The notes: a model not told the origin generated them from the sequence alone. A stretch of DNA of 64,000 bases from Streptomyces antibioticus (GCF_002019855.1 NZ_CM007717.1:2167198-2231197), one strand, 5' to 3'. Numbered from the stretch's first letter, positions 34,642 through 42,856 are shown. Made by a program: numbers and translations.

Positions 34642-36405
34642 TCAGCCCGCGTAGGGGTCCTGCACCTTTCCCGGGCGGGCGAGGAACGCGAAGTCGCAGC
34701 CGGTGTCGGCCTGGGTGATCTGTTCGGTGTAGAGCGCGCCGTAGCCCCGCTCGTAGCGGGCGGGCGGCGGTGTCCAGGCGGCCCGGCGCCGCTCCAACTC
34801 CTCGTCGTCCACGTGGAGATGGAGGGTGCGCGCCTCGACGTCGAGGGTGATCGGGTCACCGGTGCGGACCAGGGCGAGCGGTCCGCCGACGTACGACTCC
34901 GGCGCCACGTGCAGCACGCAGGCGCCGTAACTCGTGCCGCTCATCCGGGCGTCGGAGATCCGGACCATGTCCCGCACGCCCTGCCGCAGCAGCCGGTCGG
35001 GGATGGGGAGCATGCCGTACTCGGGCATGCCGGGGCCGCCCTTGGGGCCGGAGCCGCGCAGCACCAGCACGCTGTCGGCGGTGATGTCCAGCTCCGGGTC
35101 GTCGATGGTGCGCTGCATGGTGCGGTAGTCGTCGAAGACGACGGCGGGGCCGGTGTGCTTGAGCAGGTGCGGCTCGGCGGCGATGTGCTTGATGACCGCG
35201 CCGTCCGGGCAGAGGTTGCCGCGCAGGACGGCGACGCCGCCCTCGCTCGCGACCGGGTTGTCCCGGGGCCGGATGACGTCGTCGTGGTGCACCCGGGCCC
35301 CCGCGAGCTGTTCGCGCAGGGTGTCGTGGGAGACGGTCGGCCGGTCCAGGTGGAGCAGGTCCGGGATCCGGGAGAGGAAGCCGGGCAGTCCGCCGGCGAA
35401 GTGGAAGTCCTCCATGAGGTACGTCCGGCCGCCGGGGCGGACGTCGGCGAGGACCGGGACCGTGCGGGCGACGCGGTCGAAGTCGTCCAGGGTGAGCGTG
35501 ACGCCCGCGCGGCCGGCCATGGCGATCAGATGGATCACGGCGTTGGTCGAGCCGCCGAGGCCGAGCACGGTGGTGACGGCGTCCTCGAAGGCGTCGCGGG
35601 TGAGGATGTCGGACAACTTGCGGTCCCGGTGGACCAGTTCCACGACGCGCAGGCCCGCCGCGGCCGCCATCCGGTCGTGCCCGGAGTCCACGGCCGGAAT
35701 GCTGGAGGCGCCCGGGACCGTGACGCCGAGCGCCTCGGCGGCGGCGGTCAGCGTGGACGCCGTCCCCATCGTCATGCAGTGGCCCGGCGAGCGGGCGAGG
35801 CCGTTCTCCAGTTCGGCCATCTCGCAGTCGCCGATGAGACCGGCCCGCTTGTCGTCCCAGTACTTCCACATGTCGGTGCCGGAGCCGAGGACCTCGTTGC
35901 GCCAGTGACCCGGCAGCATGGGCCCGGCGGGCACGAAGACGGTGGGCAGGTCGACGCTGGCCGCGCCCATGAGCAGCGCCGGGGTGGTCTTGTCGCAGCC
36001 GCCCATCAGCACGGCCCCGTCGACCGGGTAGGAGCGCAGCAGTTCCTCGGTCTCCATGGCGAGGAGGTTGCGGTAGAGCATGGGGGTCGGCTTCTGGAAG
36101 GTCTCGCTGAGCGTGGAGACCGGGAACTCCAGCGGGAAACCGCCCGCCTGCCACACGCCCCGCTTGACCGCCTGCGCGCGCTCACGGAGGTGTACATGAC
36201 AGGGATTGATGTCCGACCAGGTGTTGAGGATCGCGATGACCGGCTTGCCGAGGTGTTCCTCGGGGAGGTAGCCGAGCTGCCGGGTGCGGGCGCGATGGCT
36301 GAAGGAGCGCAGGCCCTCGGTGCCGTACCACTGATGGCTCCGCAGCTCCTCCGGGCGCCTGCGGGGCCGGCCGGGCTCTTCGGGGTGTTCGTCGAAGCGC
36401 TTCAC
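34642..36405 (-). CDS. IlvD/Edd-family sugar-acid dehydratase (arabinonate/xylonate type)
   Basis: A 587-residue Fe-S dehydratase. Cluster-binding cysteines are visible in LMGGCDKTTPALLMG, LIGDCEMAELENG and SPGHCMTMGTASTL, and ISDARMSGTSYGACVLHVAPE holds the C-terminal active-site serine. The length and RSHQWYGTEGLRSFSHRAR start point to L-arabinonate, D-xylonate or galactonate dehydratases rather than valine-pathway IlvD. The product would be a 2-keto-3-deoxy sugar acid for the DapA-like enzyme encoded upstream. Its GTG overlaps that gene's stop by 4 bases. Confidence 0.9.
   Translation of the reverse strand: MKRFDEHPEEPGRPRRRPEELRSHQWYGTEGLRSFSHRARTRQLGYLPEEHLGKPVIAILNTWSDINPCHVHLRERAQAVKRGVWQAGGFPLEFPVSTLSETFQKPTPMLYRNLLAMETEELLRSYPVDGAVLMGGCDKTTPALLMGAASVDLPTVFVPAGPMLPGHWRNEVLGSGTDMWKYWDDKRAGLIGDCEMAELENGLARSPGHCMTMGTASTLTAAAEALGVTVPGASSIPAVDSGHDRMAAAAGLRVVELVHRDRKLSDILTRDAFEDAVTTVLGLGGSTNAVIHLIAMAGRAGVTLTLDDFDRVARTVPVLADVRPGGRTYLMEDFHFAGGLPGFLSRIPDLLHLDRPTVSHDTLREQLAGARVHHDDVIRPRDNPVASEGGVAVLRGNLCPDGAVIKHIAAEPHLLKHTGPAVVFDDYRTMQRTIDDPELDITADSVLVLRGSGPKGGPGMPEYGMLPIPDRLLRQGVRDMVRISDARMSGTSYGACVLHVAPESYVGGPLALVRTGDPITLDVEARTLHLHVDDEELERRRAAWTPPPARYERGYGALYTEQITQADTGCDFAFLARPGKVQDPYAG
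36394..36403. promoter_or_regulatory. GAAGCGCTTC palindrome over the dehydratase start
   Basis: A perfect 10-bp palindrome begins 2 bases into the dehydratase coding sequence. It matches the core of the LacI-type site at 34588. It may be an internal operator or simply the codons for Lys-Arg-Phe. Confidence 0.4.
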
Positions 36406-37313
36406 AGGGACCACCCGGCGGCTATCGCGGCGACCTCGGCCCGCTCGTCCGCGGGCAGCCGGCGGCTCGGCGGGCGGACCTCGGGGCGGCACAGGCCGAG
36501 GGACGACAGGGCTTCCTTGACCACGGTGACATTGTCGGCAGAGCCGTTCGCGGCCCGCAGCTCCTCGAAGCGGCGGATCTGCTCCCAGACCTTCATGGCC
36601 GCGGGATAGTCTCCGGCTCGAAGCGCTTCGATCATGTTCAGCGAAACGGCGGGCGCGACGTTCACGAGCCCCGAGGTGAAGCCGGTGGCACCGGCCGAGA
36701 AGTAGGACGGGGCGTACGGCTCGGCGAGTCCCGCGACCCAGACGAAGCGCTCCGGCCCGGCGTCCCGCGCGAAGGCGGCGAAGCGGGCCGCGTCCGGCAC
36801 GGCGTACTTCACACCGATGACATTGGGGCAGGCGTCGGCCAGTTCGGCGAGCCGTACACCCCGGAGCTGCGCGTTGCGGATGTAGGGGACGACCCCCAGC
36901 TCGGGGACCGCCTCCGCGATCGCCCGGTGGTAGTCGACCCAGCCGCTCTGCGAGACGTACGGGTGGACGGGCTGGTGGACCATCACCATCTGGGCGCCCA
37001 GCTCCCGGGCGTGCCGGGCGGACGCGACGGCGGTGGGGACGTCGTGGCCGACGCCCACGAGGATCGCCGCCCGGCCCCTCGCCTCGTCGACCGTCAGTTC
37101 CGTGACCAGGCGCCGCTCCTCGGGCGTGAGGGCGTAGAACTCGCCCGTGTTGCCGTTCGGGGTGAGCGTGGTGATCCCGCCGTCGAGCAGCCGGCGCAGC
37201 AGGGCCCGGTGGGCGGCCGTGTCGACGGTGCCGTCCTCGGCGAACGGGGTCACCGGGATCGCCACCACCTCGGCCAGGGCCGCACGCCGGGTCTCGAACG
37301 CCACGCCGCTCAT
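36402..37313 (-). CDS. DapA-family 2-keto-3-deoxy sugar-acid dehydratase/aldolase
   Basis: A 303-residue Schiff-base lyase of the DHDPS superfamily. The Schiff-base lysine lies in VIGVKYAVPD; TPNGNTGEFYALTPEE replaces the GTTGE loop of true DapA, and the DapA arginine after the catalytic tyrosine is absent (VPYIRNAQLRG). It therefore should not make dihydrodipicolinate. Next to an arabinonate-type dehydratase, the likely reaction is conversion of 2-keto-3-deoxy-pentonate to alpha-ketoglutarate semialdehyde (or aldol cleavage). It overlaps both neighbours by 4 bases. Confidence 0.87.
   Translation of the reverse strand: MSGVAFETRRAALAEVVAIPVTPFAEDGTVDTAAHRALLRRLLDGGITTLTPNGNTGEFYALTPEERRLVTELTVDEARGRAAILVGVGHDVPTAVASARHARELGAQMVMVHQPVHPYVSQSGWVDYHRAIAEAVPELGVVPYIRNAQLRGVRLAELADACPNVIGVKYAVPDAARFAAFARDAGPERFVWVAGLAEPYAPSYFSAGATGFTSGLVNVAPAVSLNMIEALRAGDYPAAMKVWEQIRRFEELRAANGSADNVTVVKEALSSLGLCRPEVRPPSRRLPADERAEVAAIAAGWSL
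36618..36631. promoter_or_regulatory. 14-bp perfect palindrome inside the DapA-like gene
   Basis: TCGAAGCGCTTCGA is fully self-complementary and shares its core with the sites at 34588 and 36394. It uses CTT, a rare leucine codon here, which hints that the DNA sequence itself may be selected. Confidence 0.4.
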
Positions 37314-37966
37314 CGCCGGCCTTCCTCGGTCGCGGCCTCGGGGAACGCCCGCTCGACGAACGACGCGATGTGGGCGTGCAGGGCCCGGCCCGCGCCGTCC
37401 GCGTCACCGGCCAGGGCGAGCCGGAGGATCTCCCGGTGCTCGCCGGCCTCACGCTCCCAGGACGGCGAGGCGGCCCAGGCGACGGCGGAGACCAGGGCGG
37501 CCTGGTCCCGCACCTCGTCGAGCATCCGGCCGAGCAGCGGGTTGCCGCAGGGCAGATACAGGGCGCGGTGGAACTCCCGGTTGGCCAGGGACCGTTCGGC
37601 GGTGTCGGTCGCCTCGTCGGCGCGGGTCAGCGCGTCCCGGGCCGCGTCCAGGGAGGCGCCCCGGACCACGGCCCGGCGCAGCGCCTCGGGTTCGAGGAGC
37701 AGCCGGACGTCGTAGACCTCGCGCGCCATGTCCGCGTCCACCATGCGCACCGTGACGCCCTTGTACTGGCTCATGACGACCAGTCCGGTGCCGGCCAGGG
37801 TCTTGAGCGCCTCGCGCACCGGGGTCTTGGACACCCCGAACTGCGCGGCCAGCTCGGTCTCGACCAGGGCCTGACCCGGCGTCAACCGACCGGTGAGGAT
37901 GCGGCGTTTGATCTCCTCCAGCACGTACTGCGTGCGGGAGGGGATCGGCGTGGGCACAGAGGTCAT
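37310..37966 (-). CDS. GntR-family (FadR-type) regulator of the sugar-acid operon
   Basis: A 218-residue regulator. The winged helix is VLEEIKRRILTGRLTPGQALVETELAAQFGVSKTPVREALKTL, followed by an FCD effector domain with the metal-binding pattern DVRLLLEPEALR ... EFHRAL ... HREIL. It is the first gene of the minus-strand run and overlaps the DapA-like gene by 4 bases. It likely senses a keto-deoxy or sugar acid. The leader carries direct and inverted repeats that may be its operators. Confidence 0.92.
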   Translation of the reverse strand: MTSVPTPIPSRTQYVLEEIKRRILTGRLTPGQALVETELAAQFGVSKTPVREALKTLAGTGLVVMSQYKGVTVRMVDADMAREVYDVRLLLEPEALRRAVVRGASLDAARDALTRADEATDTAERSLANREFHRALYLPCGNPLLGRMLDEVRDQAALVSAVAWAASPSWEREAGEHREILRLALAGDADGAGRALHAHIASFVERAFPEAATEEGRR

Positions 37967-38002
37967 GCGCGCCTCTCGGATCTCGCGTGTCGGATCACGT
38001 AG

Positions 38003-38059
38003 GGGATCTCACGTATGGGATCTCACGTATCGCGTCTCATATATGACGTACGAAGTACG
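38003..38059. promoter_or_regulatory. Direct 14-bp repeats and an inverted repeat upstream of the GntR gene
   Basis: GGGATCTCACGTAT is present twice head to tail (38003-38016, 38017-38030), with looser copies on the gene-proximal side from about 37978. CGTAC-GAA-GTACG (38047-38059) is a perfect inverted repeat of the kind bound by FadR-type GntR proteins. Confidence 0.6.
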
Positions 38060-38137
38060 ACGCGGTCGAAGGTAGGAGCGCCTCTGTGTTTCGTCAATGC
38101 TTCTGACGGATCCGACGGATCGAACGGCGACGGGACG

Positions 38138-38899
38138 TCAGAACGGGATGGTCTCGCCCTCGCGTGCCGTGCGGGTCGGGCCGCCGAAGGCCGCCGCGGC
38201 GCGGGCGGTCGCCGTCTGCCGGGTCAGGGTGGGTCCGACATGGGTGATGTACAGCTCGCGCACCCCCGCCTTGCGGGCCGCGTCCCCCGCGTCCTCGGGG
38301 GTCAGATGCACCTGGGGCGACCCTTCGCTCCCGCGATGCCGGTCGATGTCGGCCTCGCAGAGGAACAGGTCGGCGCCGGAGGCGAGTTCGGTGAGCGCCT
38401 CGCACGGCCCGCTGTCCCCGGAGTACGCCAGGACGCTCCCCTGGCACTCGGCGCGCAGCGCGTACGCCTCGGTGTCGTGGGCCACCGCGCGGGAGGTGAG
38501 CCGGATGTTCCAGTGCCGGACGGTGTGGCCGTCGTACAGGGCGCGGAAGTCGAAGACACCGCTCAGGAAGCGGACGTCGGGGCGCCCGAAGAAGCCCGCG
38601 AGACGCCGGGCGCAGTCCAGCGGGGCGTACACCGGGACAGGGACGGGCGGGACCAGCCCGCCGTAGGCGAACGCGTAGGCGGCGGACAGCAGATCGGCGC
38701 TGTGGTCGGCGTGCAGGTGGGAGATCCAGATGGCGGTGAGCCGCTCGGGATCCGTGTGCCGCTGCAACTCCGCGAACGTTCCGGGCCCCGCGTCCACCCA
38801 TATCTCGGCGCCCGCGCCGCGCAGCAGATAGCCGGAGCAGGGCCGGCCGGGCCCGGGGTGCGGGGAGGCGGTACCGAGGATCGTGAGGCTGAGGGGCAT
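38138..38899 (-). CDS. MBL-fold metallo-hydrolase (RNase Z/phosphodiesterase-like)
   Basis: A 253-residue metallo-beta-lactamase-fold protein. ISHLHADHSAD gives the HxHxDH zinc motif; ILAYSGDSGP-like VLAYSGDSGPCEALTELASGADLFLCEA and ITHVGPT hold the remaining ligands. It resembles ElaC/cyclic phosphodiesterase-type hydrolases; substrate unknown, cytoplasmic. It ends 172 bases before the GntR start and is read in the same direction, but the spacer carries GntR operator candidates, so it is likely separate. Confidence 0.9.
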   Translation of the reverse strand: MPLSLTILGTASPHPGPGRPCSGYLLRGAGAEIWVDAGPGTFAELQRHTDPERLTAIWISHLHADHSADLLSAAYAFAYGGLVPPVPVPVYAPLDCARRLAGFFGRPDVRFLSGVFDFRALYDGHTVRHWNIRLTSRAVAHDTEAYALRAECQGSVLAYSGDSGPCEALTELASGADLFLCEADIDRHRGSEGSPQVHLTPEDAGDAARKAGVRELYITHVGPTLTRQTATARAAAAFGGPTRTAREGETIPF

Positions 38900-38973
38900 G
38901 GGGGCGAGCGTACGTTTCGCCCCGGTCGGACGCGCCCCGTTCGCCCCCGTCTACGCCCCCGCGCCCGGCTCGG

Positions 38974-39615
38974 CTACGGCGTCCAGCCCGGATCCCGCCC
39001 GCTCAGGCCGACCGCCCGGTCGAGCAGCGGGGCGTCCCCGGGCACGGCCACGACGGGGCCGAAGATGCCGACGCCGCGGTCGGAGTCGTCGGCGGCGGCG
39101 CGCAGGAAGGTGTACGACGCGTGCAGCGCGGCCGGGTCGGGGGTGTACGGCTGTCCGGTGGCCCGGGCCAGGTCCCAGCCGTGGATCACCAGTTCGTCGG
39201 CGACGACGGCACCGGCGACCTCGCCGGGCAGGTCGATGCCGCCGGCCCGGGTCTTGCCGGTCCAGGCGGCCGGGTCGCGCCAGGCGGCGGCGAGTTCGTC
39301 GAGGACCCGGGGCAGCTCCTCGCGCCAGCCGGGGCCGATGTCCGGCAGGGCGGCCTCGGGGCTGGTGTCGGTGGTGGCGCCCAGGTCCTTGCGGCCGGCG
39401 TCCCGGAAGGCGACGGCGAGCCCCGCCAGGTGGCCGAGCAGATTACGGACGGGGTAGCCGGGGCAGGGCGTACGGCCGGTGAGCCGCTCGTCCGGCACAC
39501 CGGCCACGAGGCGGGCCACGACCAGGGCCTGCGGGCCGAGGTCGAGGGTGGCGGTCGCGGTGTCGGTCTCGGTGTGGGTCGTGGTGTCGGTCGTGGTGTC
39601 GGTCGTAGGGGTCAT
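38974..39615 (-). CDS. TIGR03086-family DinB-like metal-binding protein
   Basis: A 213-residue protein of the mycothiol-dependent maleylpyruvate isomerase N-terminal/TIGR03086 group. The core shows CPGYPVRNLLGHLAGL (metal His) and DELVIHGWDLARATGQ (second His region). These proteins are thought to be mycothiol-dependent transferases or detoxifying enzymes. The N-terminus is a Thr/Asp repeat from MTPTTDTTTD, so the start is uncertain within about 15 codons. It is 74 bases upstream of the MBL gene. Confidence 0.83.
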   Translation of the reverse strand: MTPTTDTTTDTTTHTETDTATATLDLGPQALVVARLVAGVPDERLTGRTPCPGYPVRNLLGHLAGLAVAFRDAGRKDLGATTDTSPEAALPDIGPGWREELPRVLDELAAAWRDPAAWTGKTRAGGIDLPGEVAGAVVADELVIHGWDLARATGQPYTPDPAALHASYTFLRAAADDSDRGVGIFGPVVAVPGDAPLLDRAVGLSGRDPGWTP

Positions 39616-39673
39616 GAGGGGTGGACCGCCGGCGGGCGCGAAACTCATCGCCCGCCGCACGGTCCGCCCCGGT

Positions 39674-40837
39674 TCAGCGCGCGGCCAGCGCCTCCCGTAC
39701 GGCGTCGAGGTCGTCGTCGGAGGCCAGTCCCGCGTGGTAGAGGCGGATCTCCGTGGCCCCCAGGCCCCGCGCGCGGGCCATGTCGACGCCGAGGGTCCCG
39801 GGGCTGCCGCCCATCCCCGACACCACGCCCAGGTTGGCGGCGAGGACCGCGCCCTCGCGGCCCTGGGCGGCGAAGGGGGCGAGCGGCCCGGGGCCGCCCG
39901 CGCAGGGCACCACGACCCCGTCCGCGACGGACAGGACGTGCGCCGGGTCGACGCCCGGGTTGGCGCCGACGTGGTGGGTGACGGGGTCGGCGTGCAGCAG
40001 CACCTGAAAGCCGTCCGGGGCGGCGGCCCGCACCGCGCGGACCGCCGCCTCCTGGAGCGTACGGGCGGTGCCGTCGCGCCACGCGCGTGTGGCGGCCGTC
40101 CGGGCGGGTCCGAGCAGCTTCTCGACCCCGGCCCAGCCCTCGTCCCGCGCGGTCCCCCGCCACAGCGGCTCCAGGGCGTCGCGGACGGCGGCGGCCAGCT
40201 CGTCGGGGTCGGCGCCGTGCTCGCCGTACCCGGTGCGGCAGGCCGGGCAGAAGCAGAGCGCCATCAGGTACGTCCCGGCCTCGCCCAGCGCGACCCCGCC
40301 GGTCTTGTCGTGGGCGTGCAGGTGCTGGAGGCCGTACCAGCCGAGGGACTCCAGTTCGGTGCCGTGCGCGCCGGGGCGTACGGCGGCCTCGGCGGCGAGG
40401 TCGACGAGGTACGCGCGCGTGGCGGGCTGGGCGATGCACGGGGCCCAGGGGTAGCGGTCGCCGTACGCGTTGACGACGGAGGTGTCCGGATGCTCGGCGC
40501 CCAGGCGGGAGTTGTGCGCGAGGACCACCCAGCTGTGGACCTCCAGACCGGCCCGGGCGAGGGCGGCGGCGGCCGTGCCGTAGGCGTCGCCCGGGGCCCA
40601 GTCGCCGGCCGGGTGGGGGCGCAGGGCGCGTCCCCGCCAGCGGTCGTCCGGCGGGTAGAGCACGGCGGCGTGCTCGGCGGTGACGACGCGGTGGCGGGGG
40701 TGGCGGGGGGTGAGGGCGCGGGTGGAGTGGTAGGCGGCGGCGAGTGTCACCTGTTCCACGCCGAGGGCGGCGATGCGGTCCGGGGCGGCGGGGTCGCCGT
40801 CGACGTCCCAGGGGTAGACGAACGCCGACGCCTTCAC
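39674..40837 (-). CDS. Unrecognised protein coupled to kdgD
   Basis: I do not recognise a named family. The 387-residue protein begins AFVYPWDVDG, then VTLAAAYHSTRALTPRHPRHRVV, and alternates hydrophobic strands and helices in a way that suggests a TIM barrel. Conserved-looking features are LGWYGLQHLHAHDKTG, the cysteine group LCFCPACRTGYG, and repeated His/Asp near predicted strand ends. There is no signal peptide. The GTG start overlaps the stop of the 5-dehydro-4-deoxyglucarate dehydratase gene by 4 bases (GTGA), so it is co-translated with it and probably acts in uronate or aldarate metabolism, perhaps as an isomerase, lactonase or glycoside hydrolase. Function is inference only. Confidence 0.75.
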   Translation of the reverse strand: MKASAFVYPWDVDGDPAAPDRIAALGVEQVTLAAAYHSTRALTPRHPRHRVVTAEHAAVLYPPDDRWRGRALRPHPAGDWAPGDAYGTAAAALARAGLEVHSWVVLAHNSRLGAEHPDTSVVNAYGDRYPWAPCIAQPATRAYLVDLAAEAAVRPGAHGTELESLGWYGLQHLHAHDKTGGVALGEAGTYLMALCFCPACRTGYGEHGADPDELAAAVRDALEPLWRGTARDEGWAGVEKLLGPARTAATRAWRDGTARTLQEAAVRAVRAAAPDGFQVLLHADPVTHHVGANPGVDPAHVLSVADGVVVPCAGGPGPLAPFAAQGREGAVLAANLGVVSGMGGSPGTLGVDMARARGLGATEIRLYHAGLASDDDLDAVREALAAR

Positions 40838-41775
40838 CGGGTCTCCTCCAGGAGTTCGTGTCCGCGCTCGATCAGCCGGGCGAGCCGTTTGACGTGGTCC
40901 TCGGCCGGTTCGTGCAGCGGCGGGCGTACCTCGCCGACGTCGAGGCCGCCCAGCCGGACGCCGGCCTTGACGAGGGCGACGGCGTATCCGCGGCCCTCGG
41001 CGCGCAGTTCGACGAAGGGCCGGTAGAACCCGTCGAGGAGGCGCCGGACGGTGCCGTCGTCCCCCTCGGCGAGCGCCCGGTGGAAGGCGAGGGCGATCCC
41101 GGGGGCGAAGCAGAACACGGCGGAGGAGTAGAGGGTGACGCCGAGGGCGCGGTAGGCGAGCTGGGTCTGTTCGGCGGTGGGCAGGCCGTTGAAGTAGAGG
41201 AAGTCGCCGGGTGCCTCGGTGCGCACGGCGCTGATGATCCGCTGCATCAGGTCGAGGTCGCCGAGGCCGTCCTTGAGGCCGGCGATCCCCTCGGTGCGGG
41301 CGAGTCCGACGGCCGTCTCCGGGGTGAGGACGGCGTTGTCGCGCTGGTAGACGATCACGGGGAGGGCGGTGGCGGCGGCCAGTTCCCGGTAGTGCCGCAG
41401 CAGTCCCTCCTGGGCGGGGACGACGAGGTAGGGCGGCATGGCGAGCAGTCCGTCCGCCCCGGCGGCCTCGGCGAGCCGCGCGTAGCGCACGGCGAGCGCG
41501 GTCCCGTACCCGGCGCCCGCGACGACCGGGACCCGGCCGGCGGTCTCGGCCACGGCGGCCCGTACGCACGCCTCGAACTCCTCGGGCGTCAGCGCGTGGA
41601 ACTCCCCGGTGCCGCAGCAGGCGAAGACGGCCGCCGCGCCGGCCTCGACCCCGCGGCGGACGTGCGCGCGGTAGACGCCGAGGTCGAGGGAGCCGTCGGG
41701 TCCGAAGGCGGTGACGGGGAAGAACAGCGGCCCGCCGGGGTCGCGGAGGCGGGCGGCGAGGGGGGCTGGGGTCAC
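40834..41775 (-). CDS. kdgD: 5-dehydro-4-deoxyglucarate dehydratase
   Basis: A 313-residue DHDPS-superfamily lyase. LFFPVTAFGPDGSLD, FACCGTGEFHALTPEEF, VIVYQRDNAVLTPE, the Schiff-base lysine in IAGLKDGLGDLDLM, and FLYFNGLPTAEQTQLAYRALGVTLYSSAVF are diagnostic of this group. It dehydrates and decarboxylates 5-keto-4-deoxy-glucarate to alpha-ketoglutarate semialdehyde, substrate of the dehydrogenase at 17.5 kb. GTG at 41775 follows AGGGAG; a longer ATG start at 41832 is unlikely. It is divergent from uronate dehydrogenase, which feeds the same route. Confidence 0.9.
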   Translation of the reverse strand: MTPAPLAARLRDPGGPLFFPVTAFGPDGSLDLGVYRAHVRRGVEAGAAAVFACCGTGEFHALTPEEFEACVRAAVAETAGRVPVVAGAGYGTALAVRYARLAEAAGADGLLAMPPYLVVPAQEGLLRHYRELAAATALPVIVYQRDNAVLTPETAVGLARTEGIAGLKDGLGDLDLMQRIISAVRTEAPGDFLYFNGLPTAEQTQLAYRALGVTLYSSAVFCFAPGIALAFHRALAEGDDGTVRRLLDGFYRPFVELRAEGRGYAVALVKAGVRLGGLDVGEVRPPLHEPAEDHVKRLARLIERGHELLEETR

Positions 41776-41845
41776 GGCTCTCCCTAGGACGACGCGTGCG
41801 TTCTTCTGACCGATGTCCACATTTCTGAACACCCTCAGCCTACAC

Positions 41846-41874
41846 TTGACGGGATCACGGAGGAATCCTTAGCT
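41846..41874 (+). promoter_or_regulatory. Putative promoter of uronate dehydrogenase
   Basis: TTGACG (41846-41851) and TTAGCT (41869-41874) are spaced by 17 bases and lie 60 bases ahead of the ATG at 41935, in the 159-base divergent spacer with kdgD. Confidence 0.5.
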
Positions 41875-41934
41875 TGTCCACGCATGTGAATAGCGTCCAT
41901 GGTTACGACTGCTCATGACTCTGGAGATCCGAGG

Positions 41935-42744
41935 ATGCCCGCTCCCCGCACCGTCCTGCTCACCGGAGCCGCCGGCGGCGTCGGCACCCTGATGCGGGAG
42001 CTGCTCCCCGCGTACGGCTACGACCTGCGCCTGCTCGATCTGCACCCGGTCGAGGGCGCGCCGGACGCGATCACCGCGGACCTCGCCGACCCGCGGGCCG
42101 TCCGGGAGGCGGTCCGGGGCGTCGACGCGATCATCCACCTCGCGGGCATCTCCCTGGAAGCCCCGTTCGAGAAGATCCTCAAGGCCAACATCGAGGGCAC
42201 GTACCACCTGTACGAGGCCGCGCGCGAGGAGGGCGTCCCCCGGATCGTCTTCGCCTCCTCCAACCACGCGGTCGGCTTCACCCCCCGCCCCGGCGCCGGG
42301 GACCCCCTGATCCCGGTCGGCACCCCGCACCGCCCGGACACCTTCTACGGCCTGTCCAAGGCGTTCGGCGAGGACCTCGCCCAGCTCTACTGGGACAAGC
42401 ACGGCCTGGAGACGGTGTCGGTGCGCATCGGCTCCTGCTTCGCCGAGCCGACCAGCGTGCGGATGCTGTCGGTGTGGCTGAGCCCCGCCGACGGCGCCCG
42501 CCTCCTCCACGCGGCCCTCACCGCCGAGGACGTCGGCCACACCGTCTGCTACGGCTCCTCCGCCAACACGCGTCTGTGGTGGGACCTGTCGACCGCGCGG
42601 GCGCTCGGCTACGAGCCGCGGGACGACTCCGAGCCGTACGCCGGGAAACTGATCGCCGAACAGGGCGAGCTGGACCCGGACAACGCCGCGCACGCGTGCC
42701 TGGGCGGCCACTTCGTCAGCGACCCGCCGATCTGGCCGTACTGA
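41935..42744 (+). CDS. udh: Uronate dehydrogenase
   Basis: A 269-residue short-chain dehydrogenase-like enzyme. It has the NAD motif LLTGAAGGVGTLM, VFASSNHAVGF, the catalytic FYGLSKAFGEDLAQLYWDKHGLETVSVRIGSCF (YxxxK) and NTRLWWDLSTARALGYEP, closely matching Udh. It oxidises galacturonate or glucuronate to the aldarolactone using NAD. ATG at 41935 follows GGAGA by 8 bases; an upstream in-frame GTG/ATG is less likely. Divergent from kdgD and followed by a DeoR regulator gene on the same strand. Confidence 0.93.
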   Translation: MPAPRTVLLTGAAGGVGTLMRELLPAYGYDLRLLDLHPVEGAPDAITADLADPRAVREAVRGVDAIIHLAGISLEAPFEKILKANIEGTYHLYEAAREEGVPRIVFASSNHAVGFTPRPGAGDPLIPVGTPHRPDTFYGLSKAFGEDLAQLYWDKHGLETVSVRIGSCFAEPTSVRMLSVWLSPADGARLLHAALTAEDVGHTVCYGSSANTRLWWDLSTARALGYEPRDDSEPYAGKLIAEQGELDPDNAAHACLGGHFVSDPPIWPY

Positions 42745-42856
42745 GCCCGCGCGCCGCCGGATCCGCAACGGACCTGGTCATCGCCCCCGCACCCGCTGCG
42801 ATACTGCCCCCAGGGGCCCCACCGGGCCCGCACGGGCGAGGGAGCGAGGTGCGGAC

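Noticed and set aside
36394-36403. Treating the palindrome over the dehydratase start as a certain operator
   Set aside because: The codons for Lys-Arg-Phe produce it by default; kept only as a low-confidence site because two related palindromes are nearby.
38003-38030. CRISPR-like repeat
   Set aside because: Units are only 14 bp and directly adjacent with no spacers; better explained as operator repeats or slippage.
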